From Nectonema munidae (Eukaryota > Nematomorpha > Nectonematoida > Nectonematidae): a stretch of 64,000 bases of DNA. The stretch is from positions 62,001-126,000 of the forward strand of contig JAUIRK010000090.1 in NCBI GenBank assembly GCA_030549495.1. The letters are read 5' to 3'. Shown here in pieces: positions 12,644 through 25,690 of the stretch (positions are counted from its first letter, which is position 1; each line of letters begins with the position of its first letter). The notes beneath the pieces are model-generated. The model was not told where the DNA came from, did not search any database, and saw only the letters and a program-made list of their open reading frames with translations. Position numbers and translations under genes: made by a program.

Positions 12644-13009
12644 CAGGGTCCATATAATAATTTAGGGGGTCCACGGGCCAAATATTATAAATTGGGGTCC
12701 ACAATGATATTTTGGTGGTCCATGAAGAAAACCATCTCAAAACGGTTTTTATTTACGACTAGCATTAACTTCAATCAACCACAGGGATCTCATTAAATGT
12801 CTTTCTTTTTTTTAAAATTGTTGCATTAGATTTGCTTTCATTTTAATATGAATTCTAAGTGTATACTATTTTCTTTATCATAACCTCAAAAATTTTTAAA
12901 GTGAAAAATATTAAAATAAATATTTTTTGTCCTATTTTTATGAATGGGTCCACCAAGAAAAAAAGAAGTGAAAAGGGGTCCATGAGTAAAAAAAGGTTGA
13001 GAAACACGG
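12644..13009 (+). mobile_element. Non-autonomous hAT related to the 12.0-kb copy (366 bp)
   Basis: The octamer GTTTACAC is repeated exactly at 12636-12643 and 13010-13017. The right end AAAAGGTTGAGAAACACGG is a recognisable hAT end; the left end CAGGGTCCATA seems to have lost the matching bases. GGGTCCA motifs are shared with 12035-12468. A 130-codon open frame starting at 12859 runs across its edge and is not considered a gene. Confidence 0.75.
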
Positions 13010-13793
13010 GTTTACACAGCCAACTCGCCCTATATGTTGTAACAGCAAGTAGAAAATTATCGGAAAGATTTAAAAATTATTTATGTAGAAAAAGTTTTGA
13101 TAAAGTAAGACAAAGGATATTTTTATATGAAACACCGGTCTCCCATCGCGCTTATATGGAAATAAAATGTTTTTTAAAAAAACAAAAATTGTTTTTCGGA
13201 CAAAAAAACCAAATTTTTACACTTGATAAAGTTGAAATCTCTAAGCTATAGCAGTGAGATATGGGTGCCACGTTGTGCGAATGGGGTTCAAATTTTCCAG
13301 CCTTTTTAGATACAATTTTATACATAGATAATAATCTAATATTTATAGTTATAAACATTTCTAGTATTAATTCTGATAAAATAGCAAATTTTTACTAGTG
13401 ATTCAGATAAAAACTCTTGAATTTGGAATGGTCCACGTGTTTTTTTATTTTAAAAATATACTTGAAAACAATTTAAATATTTGAAAATAATGATTTTATT
13501 TCCTAAATGCTTTTTCATTGCAAAATTGATATTTACATTTATATATATGAAAATTCAAAAAAAACAGTTCAGGTTTTTTTTGAATGCAAATAAATTCTTA
13601 TACAGGGTGCACAAAAAAACAATATTTTATCTTTTTTATTTTTAGTGCAAACACGACAGCGTTTCGTTTTTTTAATAAAATTAGAAAGATGATGCATACC
13701 ACCTGTCAACTCTTCCGGCAATACCGGGAGACTCCCAATCTTCCGTTCTTAAAATTTTTATAATTTACATTAAAAAAAATTGATATCAATATC

Positions 13794-14140
13794 ATGTTAT
13801 ATATGATATCATTGCTGATTATATTGATGAACAAGGGCACCAACATTGTTCATTATCGACTCAATGTTTTGTGGCATTATATTTCCAAAATAAAAGTTCC
13901 TGAAACAGCAACAAACAGATTCAAAATCCTTCCTTGTGTAGCTGCCTCAATTCTTCTACTTGCACAATGCAATGCAAGTCTTGAACGATTATTCAGCAGT
14001 GTACGATATGCCGCCATCTTTAAAGTTAGATGCTACATTGGCAAGTATTTTAGTTATGAAGAAACCACGTAATCCAGCAAAAATATTTGTTATAATCGGA
14101 GACCAGATGAAGAATTACTGAATCTGTCAAAGAAAGCAAG
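13794..14140 (+). pseudogene. hAT transposase C-terminal relic
   Basis: A 92-codon open stretch contains VAASILLLAQCNASLERLFS, which follows the pattern of the hAT C-terminal dimerisation domain (hydrophobic run, N/S-A-x-x-ER-x-FS). A frame change near 14030 leads into further weak similarity. No terminal repeats were found, so the element's limits are unknown. Confidence 0.6.
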
Positions 14141-15457
14141 CAACCAAAGCAAAGAACGATTCATTTGGTCTTTGTTTTTGTTTAGCTAAGTACTTTATTG
14201 TGTTATAGCTAGTATATCTGTATTTGGCATTATTCTAATATATTGTCAATTATATTTAACAAAATGCTTTTTGTTAAAGAGAATTCTGTAGATTAATTCA
14301 GTTCTTCCTGTTTTTTTCAACAAAAAATTAAGAACCTCCAGGTTTCAATAATTTAAGGTTGACAAGTATGAAGATGGAAGGAATTACTTTCTCTAGAATG
14401 AGGAAAGGGTGCGTACTTTCTTGATGTGAAGTTATTTATCAATCGCGTAGCACAATAACATTGCTCGAATTCAATAAAAAATTGAGAATAACTAATATTT
14501 AATTTTTTTGAAAACGAAATATACATTTATAAGTGGATGTTTCGAGAAAAACGCGTAATTTTGTTGTTGTAAATTATTAGAAGGATTAGTAGGCGGTTTT
14601 CCGGTGATCCTGCAATAATTTTTCACAATTTTTGCTACCGCGAATATTTTTACTTCCAAGAATTAATCAATTTTTTATATTTATATATATTTTTGATTTA
14701 TCGCTTTCTTTCTCTAAACTTACATCCAGGGCAGTACATTCCGTACCAAAGATTTTTGTACCAGAGACATTTCTTACTATTTTTGGACTTTTAGTTTTTT
14801 TCTTCGAATTTTCGGGCACGAAATGTTGGCGCGCGGATATATGCACGCAAAATTTTTGACAAAGTAACGACTGAAAAGTAATTGATTCCTGGGAAACCAG
14901 GAAGAACTAATCATTTTTCTTGTAAATTCTGGGTAAACGAAAAAGACAAAAATTCAGAAACACTAAGTCAAACTCAGAAAATCTTTCAACAAAACTTTGA
15001 AAATTTGAATTTAAATTTTTTTGCCTTCTAGTTTTGGCGATTATTTTTAATGGTTTCGTGTATATTGATAAAAGTAGCTTATATACAAAATTTTATTCCA
15101 ATAAAACGTTTAGGAAGTCATTCTTCTGCAGTTTTCTTCTACGGAGAAAAAGCAAACCGTAATACTTTCTGCAATATCTTTTGAATGGAAAAAAATGTTC
15201 TAGAACAAGCACTGTTTTGTTGTTATATTGATACAAAGAGTAGAGTTGATATTATCGATAAAAAGAGCCGTTCATTTAGTGTCAAATAAAAGTACAAAAG
15301 GTTGCAAATAAGCATGATTTCTAAATTAATTGCTTTATTTTATTATACAAAATGGAATTTAATTCCTTATTTATCCAATCATTTTTATAATAAAAAAATG
15401 AGATCTAGTTATAGTTCCCTACCGTTTCAAATAATCCATGCCCTAAGTAAGGAAGGA

Positions 15458-15709
15458 CAGTGGGGTAACTATCTTTAATGCCCCGGTGCTAATTTTGCAA
15501 CCCCTCAAAATTACAAATAGCACTTCAAAAAGCCCAAAACTTAATAATAATACAGGAATATAGGTATGGTAAATTGGAGTAAAAGGTGTAGGAAACCATT
15601 ATTACAATACTAATTAAGTCAAATATATCTCGATTAAAATTTTATTGCTAAATTAATGCAAATAAATTGGGCGACCGCGACGGACCGGCCCTCTCTTGTT
15701 ACGCCACTG
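15458..15709 (+). mobile_element. Short TIR element, CAGTGGGGTAAC/GTTACGCCACTG, copy 1
   Basis: The ends are imperfect inverted repeats (CAGTGGGGTAAC against CAGTGGCGTAAC). The body, with AGCACTTCAAAAAGCCCAAA and ACCTCGATTAAA-like blocks, recurs at 58370-58595 in the same orientation. Flanking octamers agree poorly, so superfamily is unsure; a hAT relation is plausible. Confidence 0.65.
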
Positions 15710-15915
15710 ACGAAATACTCTCGGAAAATAGCCCTTGTAATTATTTTTTATGAATTTGAAGCTTAAATTTTAATTAAAAATATTAATTAGGACTCAAATT
15801 GAAAACTAAATGTTACTTGAATTTTTAATTACCAAATAGAAAAAGATCAGTGTTTATATCGCAAGGTGATTATTTCCTAAATGCGCTTTTTTAATCGCCT
15901 CCTATCAACGGTTTT

Positions 15916-15984
15916 CGGGACAATTCGGCTTTAAGACAGTATTAATAGCAATATATTTTTAGAGGCCAAATTGTCCTGCTTCCA
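15916..15984. repeat. Small palindromic repeat, GGACAATT family, copy 1
   Basis: CGGGACAATTCGGC at the left faces GGCCAAATTGTCCTGC at the right around an AT-rich loop containing AATAGCAATATAT. The same layout is found at 25594-25690. Confidence 0.6.
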
Positions 15985-16890
15985 TATTAATTAGTAGTGA
16001 CTATTAACAAAATGGCTGTGTTTACCGTTAAGGTCTAAGGTGTGTAGTGGTATCTCGGGAGTAATGTTTACATTGTTAGTTATATTCCACACTTCTACGC
16101 CTCTATTCCTGAAAGAAGTGCAATGGAGTAAGTCAAAGAAATAGCCTTCCTTTATTTGCATTATATATTTAGAAAGAGTTATGCGCGTCTTCATCATCAC
16201 CATCATCTGTCGCCGTGGTAGCAGGTAGCAAGCAAGCACGCAAATACGCTATTCACACACATCTTTTTATATCCAATATGGAGGAGGGTATTACACTACG
16301 CCGAGGGCTGGTGGCATTTTATGGCAATAATATAGGTAGAGAAGAGCTAAGTAAACATTTACAACAGTGCATATATATACTTAATATATTCTCTTATTCC
16401 ACCCCTTCTCCATTTGTATGTACAATACACATGACATAAATGCCTCTCTTGAAATTGTTAAACAGTTATTCGTATTCAGTGGCTTTCAATTGACCGGGTT
16501 ACTACTTCTTACTCCTCTCTTTTGCCCTGGTTCCTTCAGAAAAATATAAAAAATTACATCTTAAAATTTAACTTAGAGTATTAACTCGTGGCTATATGAC
16601 ATTAAAGATAATGTATGGCTCTTTTCATTCTCATATCTCATCACTGGTCTAGCCCGGTGATTAAAATTGAAAAAATAGAATAAATGCAGTGTGAAAATTA
16701 AAAATAGAGATATTTATTAATCCGTTATCTACCAGAATAATCAGACGATATCTAGTGTAAAGCAGAAGAATTAAAAAGCACTAATAAACGCAGACGATTT
16801 TATTATTGTAAGGTCGACATATGTCGATACTCAACAGTGGCCGATAACCGCTTAAGAAGGTAAGATAATGCATAAAAGCATAATCTAGAG

Positions 16891-17331
16891 CAGTGCTTCA
16901 CAAACTTTTCTACCCTAGGGCGCACCTATGAAACAACTGAAACTTTGGGGCGACCATTGAGATTGATATGGAAAATAAAAAGTACAAAGTATCAAATATA
17001 TATTTTTGAGAGACTACTTTTTGTATACACATTGTGTATGATGATAACACAAATAATTTGCAAGTAAAGCAATAGGGAGAAATGAATAGTAGTATAAATA
17101 ATATATACATACATACATGTATAACAACGTATAAGCGTGAGTTTGTATACTACTACTACTACACATGTTGTCCATTATTTGTTCGTTTCTCGTACCCCCT
17201 ATTATCTTATCTCGCGGCACCCCTTGTTAAGAATCGCTGATCTAGATGGAATCGTAGGGCTCACATGGCTACCTACCATGCCGCACCTGGCTATCTTAAA
17301 GGCGCACCTGGCTTTCGTTTGAGAAGCACTG
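16891..17331 (+). mobile_element. Non-autonomous hAT with two tandem right ends
   Basis: Left end CAGTGCTTCACAAAC and right end GTTTGAGAAGCACTG are inverted, with octamers ATCTAGAG (16883-16890) and ATCTAGAT (17332-17339). A second hAT-like right end, GTTAAGAATCGCTG, ends at 17239 and is also followed by ATCTAGAT (17240-17247). The 84 bp between may be the remnant of a second insertion at the same site. Confidence 0.75.
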
Positions 17332-17339
17332 ATCTAGAT

Positions 17340-18555
17340 TCTAGACAGAACCTACATTTTATTTTGTACTTGCGAATTTACCCCAAGATTTAAAGTGATT
17401 AGGGTAGGACGAACACGATATCATATTTTAAATATGGTGGTGACAAATATGCGTATATAAATGATATGCTGTGTACAAGATGCGTTAGGCTCTTTAAAAC
17501 TAAATCGTTTTATACCACAATTAAATTATCTTGTACGAAAGGAAATCATTTGGAAAGCGAAATTCATATAAGCCACACCTATCTACACTAAATTCCTGAT
17601 GAACGGTGAGTGCTAATTTTAAAAAATTTATTAATAAATAAGGGATAACCTTTTACCGGTTGAGTCCAGCCTCCTTAGAATGAGCTTTGCTCTCTGTGTT
17701 CAGAGTCTGACAGTGTAGCTAAATATCTATTTTTTGTACAGCATAACTTTTTCCAATCCAAAATCGTGAATTATTCCATGTTATTTTTACTAGTACAGCG
17801 ATCATTATTCAAAAGTATGATAAAAATGAAAAGTAAGTAAAGGGGTTTTGCAACGTGTTACCTCACGTTCACAAAGTTTTTCAGACCTGGAACATGTTAG
17901 ATGATTCTACATTCTGATACTTTTATATGGGCGTATATGCAATTAATTTTTCTTTATCTTCATAAGCTTTTTACCTGCACGTTTAGTCTAAAATTAAAGT
18001 AACAAATTTAGCTTATAACAAACAACTCTACTCTTTTCGCTTGAGCTCCTTTGATCTACGTGTCTCTTTCAATTTCTTTTTAGCATTTCTTATTTTATCA
18101 TGATCAATATTTCTTATTTTCATTTCTCATACCAAAAAAATTAATTATTTATTCCCCTTTTTACAGCTGGAAGGCCCATCTTAACAAAATTAAAGGACTT
18201 ACTTGATCGCCACGGTTTATACCCTTCTCAAGCGACGTGTCCACCTCTATTAAATGAGTTATCTAACCTTTCGAAAAATACTCAGATACGACATACATCA
18301 TTTTAAAATGTTGATATATTATGTATAGCGATTACATGCTATTTTTATTTTATATCTCATGGTAATGATTTTTTTTAATGTTAATTAAAATTAGTAATAT
18401 ACTTTTTAAAATTTTTAATTTTAATAGAATTGATTTTTATGTCAATTTCATGCATATTTAATCAAACTATGTTTTATTCATAAAATAAACAAGTTATACT
18501 ACTGTCAAGATGTTATTAAAAAATATCATTTTTGAAACCCCCTTTTAACGACTTA
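17340..18555. other. AT-rich intergenic sequence, nothing recognised
   Basis: No frames with family resemblance and no paired repeats seen. Confidence 0.5.
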
Positions 18556-18563
18556 CTCTAGAA

Positions 18564-20808
18564 CAGGGGTTCCCAACCTGTGGTACGCGAAAGCCTTCCA
18601 GTGGTACGCGAGATGTTATTCAAAAAAAGTACTTGTTTTCACAGAAATTCCCACCGAGAGAAATGTTGTGTAATGTGAATTTTGCTAAAGTTCATTTTCT
18701 TTAGTTCCGCAACTGAAATACATGTAAATAGGTGCATATGCGTATAATGTAGCATGCACACACATTCTGTTGACTTAGTAGGTACAGTGCTGTGATTAAT
18801 TAACTTACCATCTTCGTCATTGTTTATTTTTATCGATTATTATGTAAATTATTATATGTATTCAATATATTAAAAAGCAACTTTTAGTTTTATTTCAGAT
18901 TATTATAGCGTCAAATCAAGATGCCCAAACGACAGTATAGCGAACAATATATTAATTTTGGTTCTATGAATTGAAGAATATGGAAGAATCTATGCCATAC
19001 TGCCATGGTGCGTATGAAGACATTATCAAATGCATCAATGAAGCCTTTTACAACGCCATCTCCAAACTAATCACCCAGACTAGAAAGACCGCGATCCTAA
19101 TTATTTTAAGCGACTTGAGAAAAACGACTAGACAAAACGGAGAAGTAATACGAGCAGTCGGTTGGTATTGTGACTGCCTCCCGTGAAATTGCACTTTTTT
19201 GGCGAAGAAATAAAAGCCTTCCACAACAAATGGCGAAGCATGGTATCGTGATGAAGCAGTGTCAAATAAAACGATAAAGAGGTGTATTGCAGAAATGTCT
19301 ACTGCTATTAATGAACCAGTCATTACGGAAGTACAGGGCTCAAAATATGGATTTGCAATACAACTGGACGAATCAACGGACGTGTCAAACTGAGCACAGC
19401 TTCTGGTATATGTGCGTTATGCTACTAAGAATGCAATTCGAAGTGAATTACTCTTAACCAATGAAATGACAACTACAACAAAAGGAGAAGACGTGTTCGA
19501 GCTTATGAAAACTTTTTCAAAGAAAATGGTCTCCAATGGACCAAGCTAGTAGGTTGCACAACTGACGGCGCTCCTGTTATGCTTGGGAGAAAATCTGGGT
19601 TCCAAGCAGTATCTCCATCTGTCACTTCTGTTCACTGTTTCATACACCGATTTGCTCTCTTTGCTAAAGTTCTACCTCCCGATATAAAGACAAGATCGAA
19701 AATGGTGGTTAAAATAGTAAACTACATTATGACATCTGCCCTAAATAGTCGTCACTTCAACGTCATTTGTGAGGATATCGGATCAGAATACACTTCATTG
19801 CTTTCCATACGGAAGTGAGGTGTCTGTATCGAGGGAATACCCCTATGCTCTTTTTTGTGCTGAGAAAGGAGCTGCTTCAGTTTTTTCCAAACAAAAGATC
19901 GCGAAGTTCAGAAGATCCTTGAAGATGGAAACTCCCTTGCCTACCTGTCAGATATTTTTGGAGTCATGTATCATTTCAATTGTTCTCAGGGCGCTGAAGG
20001 TAACATCATTGTTTTCAAATTGATTGCATTTACTCGAAAGCTCGATCTGTGGATTGAGAACAGACCGTTTGGAATGTGTGAGAATGTGGCGTCACTTGGG
20101 TAGGGGGAGCCTAGTATTGCATTTGGTCAAGAGATCACCAAAAATTTCCTTCTGTTGAAAGATGAAATCAAGCAGTACTTCTTCAATGATCGTGATGCAC
20201 AAACATGCACTTACATTCGGAATCCATTCACTACTATTAACACTGGTGATCTCACAGTGGGAACTGGTGAACAAGAACTCATCGATTTGCAGTGCGACGA
20301 AGGTGAAAATCATAAATTGGCCAACTTCTGGTTAAATGTAAGTCCCACTAGTGAAACGCAATTCCTCAGCTTCTCATATTTCCAACGACATGGGAATGCG
20401 AACAAGAGTTTTCTACCTTTCTTACAATCAAGTCGAAGACAAGAAATCGTTTCGTAAACCCAGAACACAATTTCCGATGTTGTGTGAGCATAATATCTCC
20501 ACGGCTTGCAAAACTAGTTGAAGAAAAGCAACTCCAGCCATCGCATTGACTTACGAGTGAGTACTTATTGGTCGATAAGTTAAATATTTTGCTTGTTTAT
20601 GGTTGTGTACATGTCCAAATAAATTAAGTTTTGTATATTTTTTAATTGCGGATTCGTTTACTTGTATTGTATTCATATGTTAACGTGTCTGTTAACCTTT
20701 TAGTATAGTTCTTTTATGGTCAAAAACTAATCGTTAAAGTTAGGTGGTACGTACCTACAGAATAAGTCCATAAGTGGTACACAGCAACAAAAAGATTGGG
20801 AAACCCTG
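18564..20808 (+). mobile_element. hAT transposon with decayed transposase (2245 bp)
   Basis: The ends CAGGGGTTCCCAACC and ATTGGGAAACCCTG are inverted. Octamers CTCTAGAA (18556-18563) and CTCTAGAG (20809-20816) match at seven of eight. GTGGTACGCG near the left end and GTGGTAC motifs near the right end are subterminal repeats. It carries a ZBED5/FAM200-like transposase relic. Confidence 0.88.
18921..20457 (+). pseudogene. hAT transposase relic, ZBED5/FAM200-like
   Basis: The coding path starts near MPKRQYSEQYI (18921) and continues in shifting frames through EIALFLAKK, AFAIQLDESTDVS-type sequence at about 19350-19390, then WTKLVGCTTDGAPVMLGRKS at 19540-19595, the family's first catalytic block (TDGA). 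It goes on to VHCFIHRFAL (19630-19660), LLKDEIKQYFFND (20152-20190) and LIDLQCDEGE (20280-20310). Stops and frame shifts interrupt it at least six times, so no active transposase is made. The order and motifs match hAT transposases that are domesticated in vertebrates as ZBED5/FAM200, but the terminal repeats show this is a mobile copy. Confidence 0.8.
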
Positions 20809-20939
20809 CTCTAGAGGGTTTACTGTATATACATTTAAGTGGGGTTCTAGGAGGAAAAATAGTTGTTACAAAAGAACGAGTCCTATTTTTTTCAATGATG
20901 ATATTTTAAAAATCTCACATATATAAACAGGCGCGCTAT

Positions 20940-21062
20940 CATTTCTTTGTTAGACATATTATTACAATCTGTTATGTTGATGCCTCCTTCTACTTTATAT
21001 CATTTCTTTGTTAGACATATTATTACAATCAGTTATGTTGATGCCTCCTTTAATTTTATACC
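20940..21062 (+). repeat. Tandem duplication, 61-bp unit, two copies
   Basis: ATTTCTTTGTTAGACATATT starts at 20941 and again at 21002, and the units stay nearly identical through GTTATGTTGATGCCTCCTT. Confidence 0.85.
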
Positions 21063-22489
21063 ATTTCCTATACATATACTTAAAAGTAAAACAGTAACAC
21101 CTATTAAACATCTATTTTCAATCCAAAGCAAAATACCTACTTTAATTATATAACGGGCTTAATACTAACCTCCTTCAAATTTAATTACATGATTAAAATG
21201 TATTCCCTTCTAGTTTGTTTGTATAATAATATAATGAACACTTAATGCCTCCAAACATTCACATATATATATACTTAATAATTTTTAAATTTAATACTAG
21301 TCATATATACATCATAAATATATCATTCAATATATCATTTATATATTTTTTAGAAATTGAATATTCCGTTTTATATCGTACTTAGCTTTATGAATTTTAG
21401 TAAAAAACAAATTCTAAAAAAAATTAGTACAATGTATAGAAAGATAAATAATTGCTTTAGCTTATTGAACAATTTGTTTGTTAGAAGTCAAAGAAGTATC
21501 CGACAGCCTATAACATGTGGTATCAAGTTGGGTTAGTCTTTCTTTGGAGTAGATCACTGAGTGTAGACTTATTTATGCTTGTTCGGTGTTCAGTTTGTAT
21601 CTTTCCTACCTTACTTATTTTACACTCAAATATTTGAGTTTGAAATAAATTTTGTTTAAAATAACAGTTCTAAAATTGAAAACAAATTTTATCCCGAAAT
21701 CAGAGTCGAGTTGTTGAGGTTTCTAAATCAGTATAGTTCAGCCAAAATTGGGATAGTTGGCATCTATGGAAATGTAGGCGAAGAGTTAGCATAATAGGAC
21801 AATCAATCTATTTCGAAAACAGTGATGATAATGTTAACAATTTTTTGCTTGCTGGTATAACTAACTGAATACAATTTAAGAGAAGTGCCAGAAACATGAC
21901 ACTAAAAAGCCAAAACTAGAATAATGGCAAACTAATTTATAAATAAATCATTTCTAATCCATTGTACGATTCGAGGTCTTCATACGCCTCCAACAAATTA
22001 CTTGGAAAGACTTTGCTCCCAGATCAAAAAGCTTTTTTACTTGATAGATTGTTTTTAATCGATAAATGATAGAAATGAATTGAAAAGAAGCATGAAATCG
22101 AATGAGTTTTACTAAATTTGTAATTGGTGACGATAAAATTTTATTTCTTTATATACGTCCTTAAGCTGAATATGTAGTCGCATAATCAATTCGATGCCAA
22201 ACATAATAATCTGGATTCATTAAAATCGATCAAGCCTGTTTAATATATCAAAAAGTTATATCAAAGAAGTTTCAAATATAGTAAGTATTCTATTCCTTGA
22301 TGCTAGCAAAGCTTAATCATATATTACCTTGAGTGTGTGTGATTGTATGCTCAAATCGCTTAAATGCGATTAAACCTAGATTTAATAAAGTATATACAAG
22401 CATTAAAGCGCGTCTCTCAACCTTCAAGCCGTTATGTACATTTTTACCGTATTTATGGACTTTATTAACTCTAGAAATACTGCATATAG

Positions 22490-22612
22490 TGATGGGAGTG
22501 TAGAGTCTCCAGAATCCAGGTGGTCTTGGTTCGATTTCCGACCGTGACTATGCCTATCATCTGTCCAGTTATGAAAGATTATTTTTCCCTTGGATGCGAT
22601 ACCAACTGATAA
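22490..22612 (+). repeat. tRNA-derived SINE, second family, copy A
   Basis: TGATGGGAGTGTAGAGTC (A-box-like), GGTTCGATTTCC (B box), then CTATCATCTGTCCAGTTATG and CTTGGATGCGATACC. The same order recurs at 55349-55480 and partly at 39437-39485. Confidence 0.7.
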
Positions 22613-23446
22613 TTTGCTCAGATTTATAAAAATATGTGTACCCTTTTTTTTTGGCAAAGATGTAACATTTTTCCCTTCTATACCATTAACGGATTACACC
22701 TTCGTTTAGCTAAAAAAATAGGGAAATTTATTCACTATTATGATTGATACATTGGTGTCAAATAGTTAAAACATTTTGTTTAAAAGTACAATATATTTGA
22801 GATGCGAAAATTTTTGAAATGTAGCAATACCGATTGCAGTTCATATTTAAAAGGACTTTGACTTGTTTAGATGTGAATTTCTAAGCCTAATAGATTGATT
22901 CTTCTTGTAAATACAAACATCTTTTTACAGCCGAAACGTCAAGGATATTGAAAGATAAAACTATTGGCAATTTCAATGCTAAAGATGCCTAAATTGACTT
23001 TAGACGGACCTTGTGTACAAACTTTTTAGGAATGTTTTGGCAACCCTTTCACTATTGCTCATAGCCGGACCTCATTTTCTTGGTTACAGAAAAGGGTTAA
23101 GAAATTAAAGTTTATTGAAAAACTAAGAATGCAAAAGCATTGCCTACAAGTATGTCAAGCTTGGGAGCTCAAGCAAAGCCAGGATGAAGCGTTTTTCGAG
23201 GTATATCCTAAAAAGAATCCTAAATACATGTACAATAGCCCTCGAACAATAGAGAATTCTGCGCTCGGATCTTTAGACCTATTCTTGTGAGTACTAGATC
23301 CGCCAGGTTAAATTCCGAAAAATATTATATATCAATATATAACCACATTGTGGATGGGGGCATTTTTATGTATGCTCTCCATTGTGAATAACTAATAATT
23401 CACACAAAGTTATGGTTTTTTTGGATAGTACTCTAAACAAGAGGTT

Positions 23447-23570
23447 GCACTTCTGTGTTTTTGAAGAGATGATATTAAGTAAGCAGGCATACAACAAAGT
23501 TAGTTAGCATTTGTGTGTTTTAAAGAGTTGATATTAATTTTAAAGAGGCATAGACTTCTCTTATAAAATA
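23447..23570 (+). repeat. Imperfect 61-bp tandem repeat
   Basis: GCACTTCTGTGTTTTTGAAG, then GATATTAAGTAAGCAGGCAT, is echoed from 23508 by GCATTTGTGTGTTTTAAAGA and an AGAGGCATA end. Confidence 0.5.
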
Positions 23571-25593
23571 AATTTCAAAAAGTAAAATTTTTATATACTG
23601 CCTTTTTTGTAGTTTTTTGAATAAGATGGGCTTTAACTTAACAATACTATTAGCATTTTTCAGAAATTGAAAACTAAGCTTCACTTTTTGTAAGTTTCGT
23701 TTTTAGGAGAAGTGCTTTGGTTTGGTTTAGAATATTTAGGTAAATAAATAAAAAGAATTTTAAATTAAAAGATAAAATTTGGTATAAAATAAAATAAAAA
23801 AAGAACTTGCCTCTTAATATAAATTTCTAAAAAATGCATTCCATCTTTAACTTGAAGTTGATTGATTTGTTTGAAGCAAGCTTGTTTTATTTTATACTTG
23901 AGTAAATACTATTTTTACTAAAAACAAGAGAGCTAATCAAGTAGATAGATTAGCAATTTAACTTAAATAAGTATCAAGCCTTGTTGCTTAATAGTTAAAT
24001 AGCTCATTTTAGTTTTTAAAACAATCCAAGTTTTTAGTGCCTAAACTTTGTTCAAACTCACAACACCATCATATATCAAGCACTTTAAAAACAAGTTGGC
24101 TACTTCTAAAACTGATCCATCAGATACGATGTTTTTGTATATGAATAAAAATGGGTTAAACGAGAAAACTAAAAAAAAACAAAAGACAAACTTACTGGGA
24201 GAGGAAGCGCAAGTTTATAGAAAAAAAATGAAAAGTGTAAAATCATAAATTTAAAGTCAACTCAAATATGATGGTACACTTTAATAAATGCGTAATTTTC
24301 TTGATTAATAAATAAAAACATTTTATAAAGGATTTTACTTTTAATGAGGTTTAAAGTAATGTATAATATAAGATGTAAGTAATCGTATCTTGGAAGTCGA
24401 CGATGATGATGCTGATGATTATGACGATGTTGTGGTGATGATGACAAGATTTGCGTTTGTTAAAAATATTATACTTGAGTTGAGTGTGATGAATGATGTC
24501 CTTGAGATAAATTAGAAATTTTACTTGAAGTTGAGTTGAAGTTAGTTTATTCTTTAAAAAAGTATCTCTCTTAGAGTGAAAAAAGCTATTTTATTTTGGA
24601 ATATGTCTGATTCTCTAACAAAGGAATCTCATCAACAAATTGCAAGAGTATTTATAAATAATTTCTACAGATGCTTTAAGAAAAGGCGGTAAATGAAGGA
24701 GAAAGCAAACACACCACAAATAATAGTAACAGATATAATTGTCTAGCATTTTTGATTCAATGCAATAAAAAACAAGGAGGAAAACTTGAGGAATGGCTAG
24801 CACAAAAAATATAGTCTCTTTTTCACTCAGGGGAAAGCCACATTGTTAAAAAGAATTTTAAAACTTGGAGGGAGGAAGGGTAGTAGATGTGTAAACTTGA
24901 ATTCCAAACTCTACCATTTAGTCTGGTTTTAAAAAAAGGAATTAAACTTTTATTTGAATGAATGCTACTCTTAATCTATTAAGCCATTATGTGCCAGCCA
25001 GTCGGTCATTTTTAGACGCTCTTTTAATAATTTGGGAAAAAACAAATCTTTTGATGAATGTATATATATTTATTTACAGAAATGATGAAAACATTTAAAG
25101 AAAAAAATGAGCTGATTCTTGAAAGTTAATCTTAATGAAATTCCATTTTGGAATCTTAATAAAGTGAATCTTTTTATTTTTTTGCAAATATCATTTCAAA
25201 GTTACACTATGTATACAAATCTAGTTTGAACTACTTTGAAATAAAATGTGTACACTTTCTTATAGTCGAGACCCCAAGTAAGTTTACCCCCTCCCCCTCC
25301 GCCCACTTGTACTTGGAGTCTGACGGAGTTGCGTATATCTATAATCATAGGAATCGGAATAGCTTTTCTTTCAAAAAAGTTAGCCTTTAGGTATCGACTT
25401 ATATTATAAATTTAGTCATTACAGAAACTTTACGCCCTCGTGAAAATTTAATGACTGGACAAATCTTTTTTTACAATACTAACTGGGCAAATGTCATACA
25501 TAAAGTCATTTTAGTGTTAACAAGATTGATATTTTAAATATTTTTAAAAAATAACGAGAAATATAATAAAAGAACACATTTATTAACCAGGTT

Positions 25594-25690
25594 CAGGGAC
25601 AATTCGCTCTCTGGACAATTTGGCCTCATGGCAATAGTGATAGCAATATATTTAGAGGGCAAATTGTCCTAAGGCCGAATTGACCCGCTT
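25594..25690. repeat. Small palindromic repeat, GGACAATT family, copy 2
   Basis: CAGGGACAATTCGC, GGACAATTTGGCC, then GATAGCAATATAT, GGGCAAATTGTCC and GGCCGAATTGACCCGCTTCC form a double-stem palindrome. It shares its centre and right part with 15916-15984. Confidence 0.6.

Larger units (their letters stand above)
14141..16890. other. AT-rich intergenic sequence
   Basis: Only the short TIR element (15458-15709) and the small palindrome (15916-15984) are supported. Confidence 0.5.

Noticed and set aside
12859..13251. 130-codon plus-strand frame
   Set aside because: It starts inside a non-autonomous hAT and crosses its right end; composition is AT-driven Lys/Phe/Ile.
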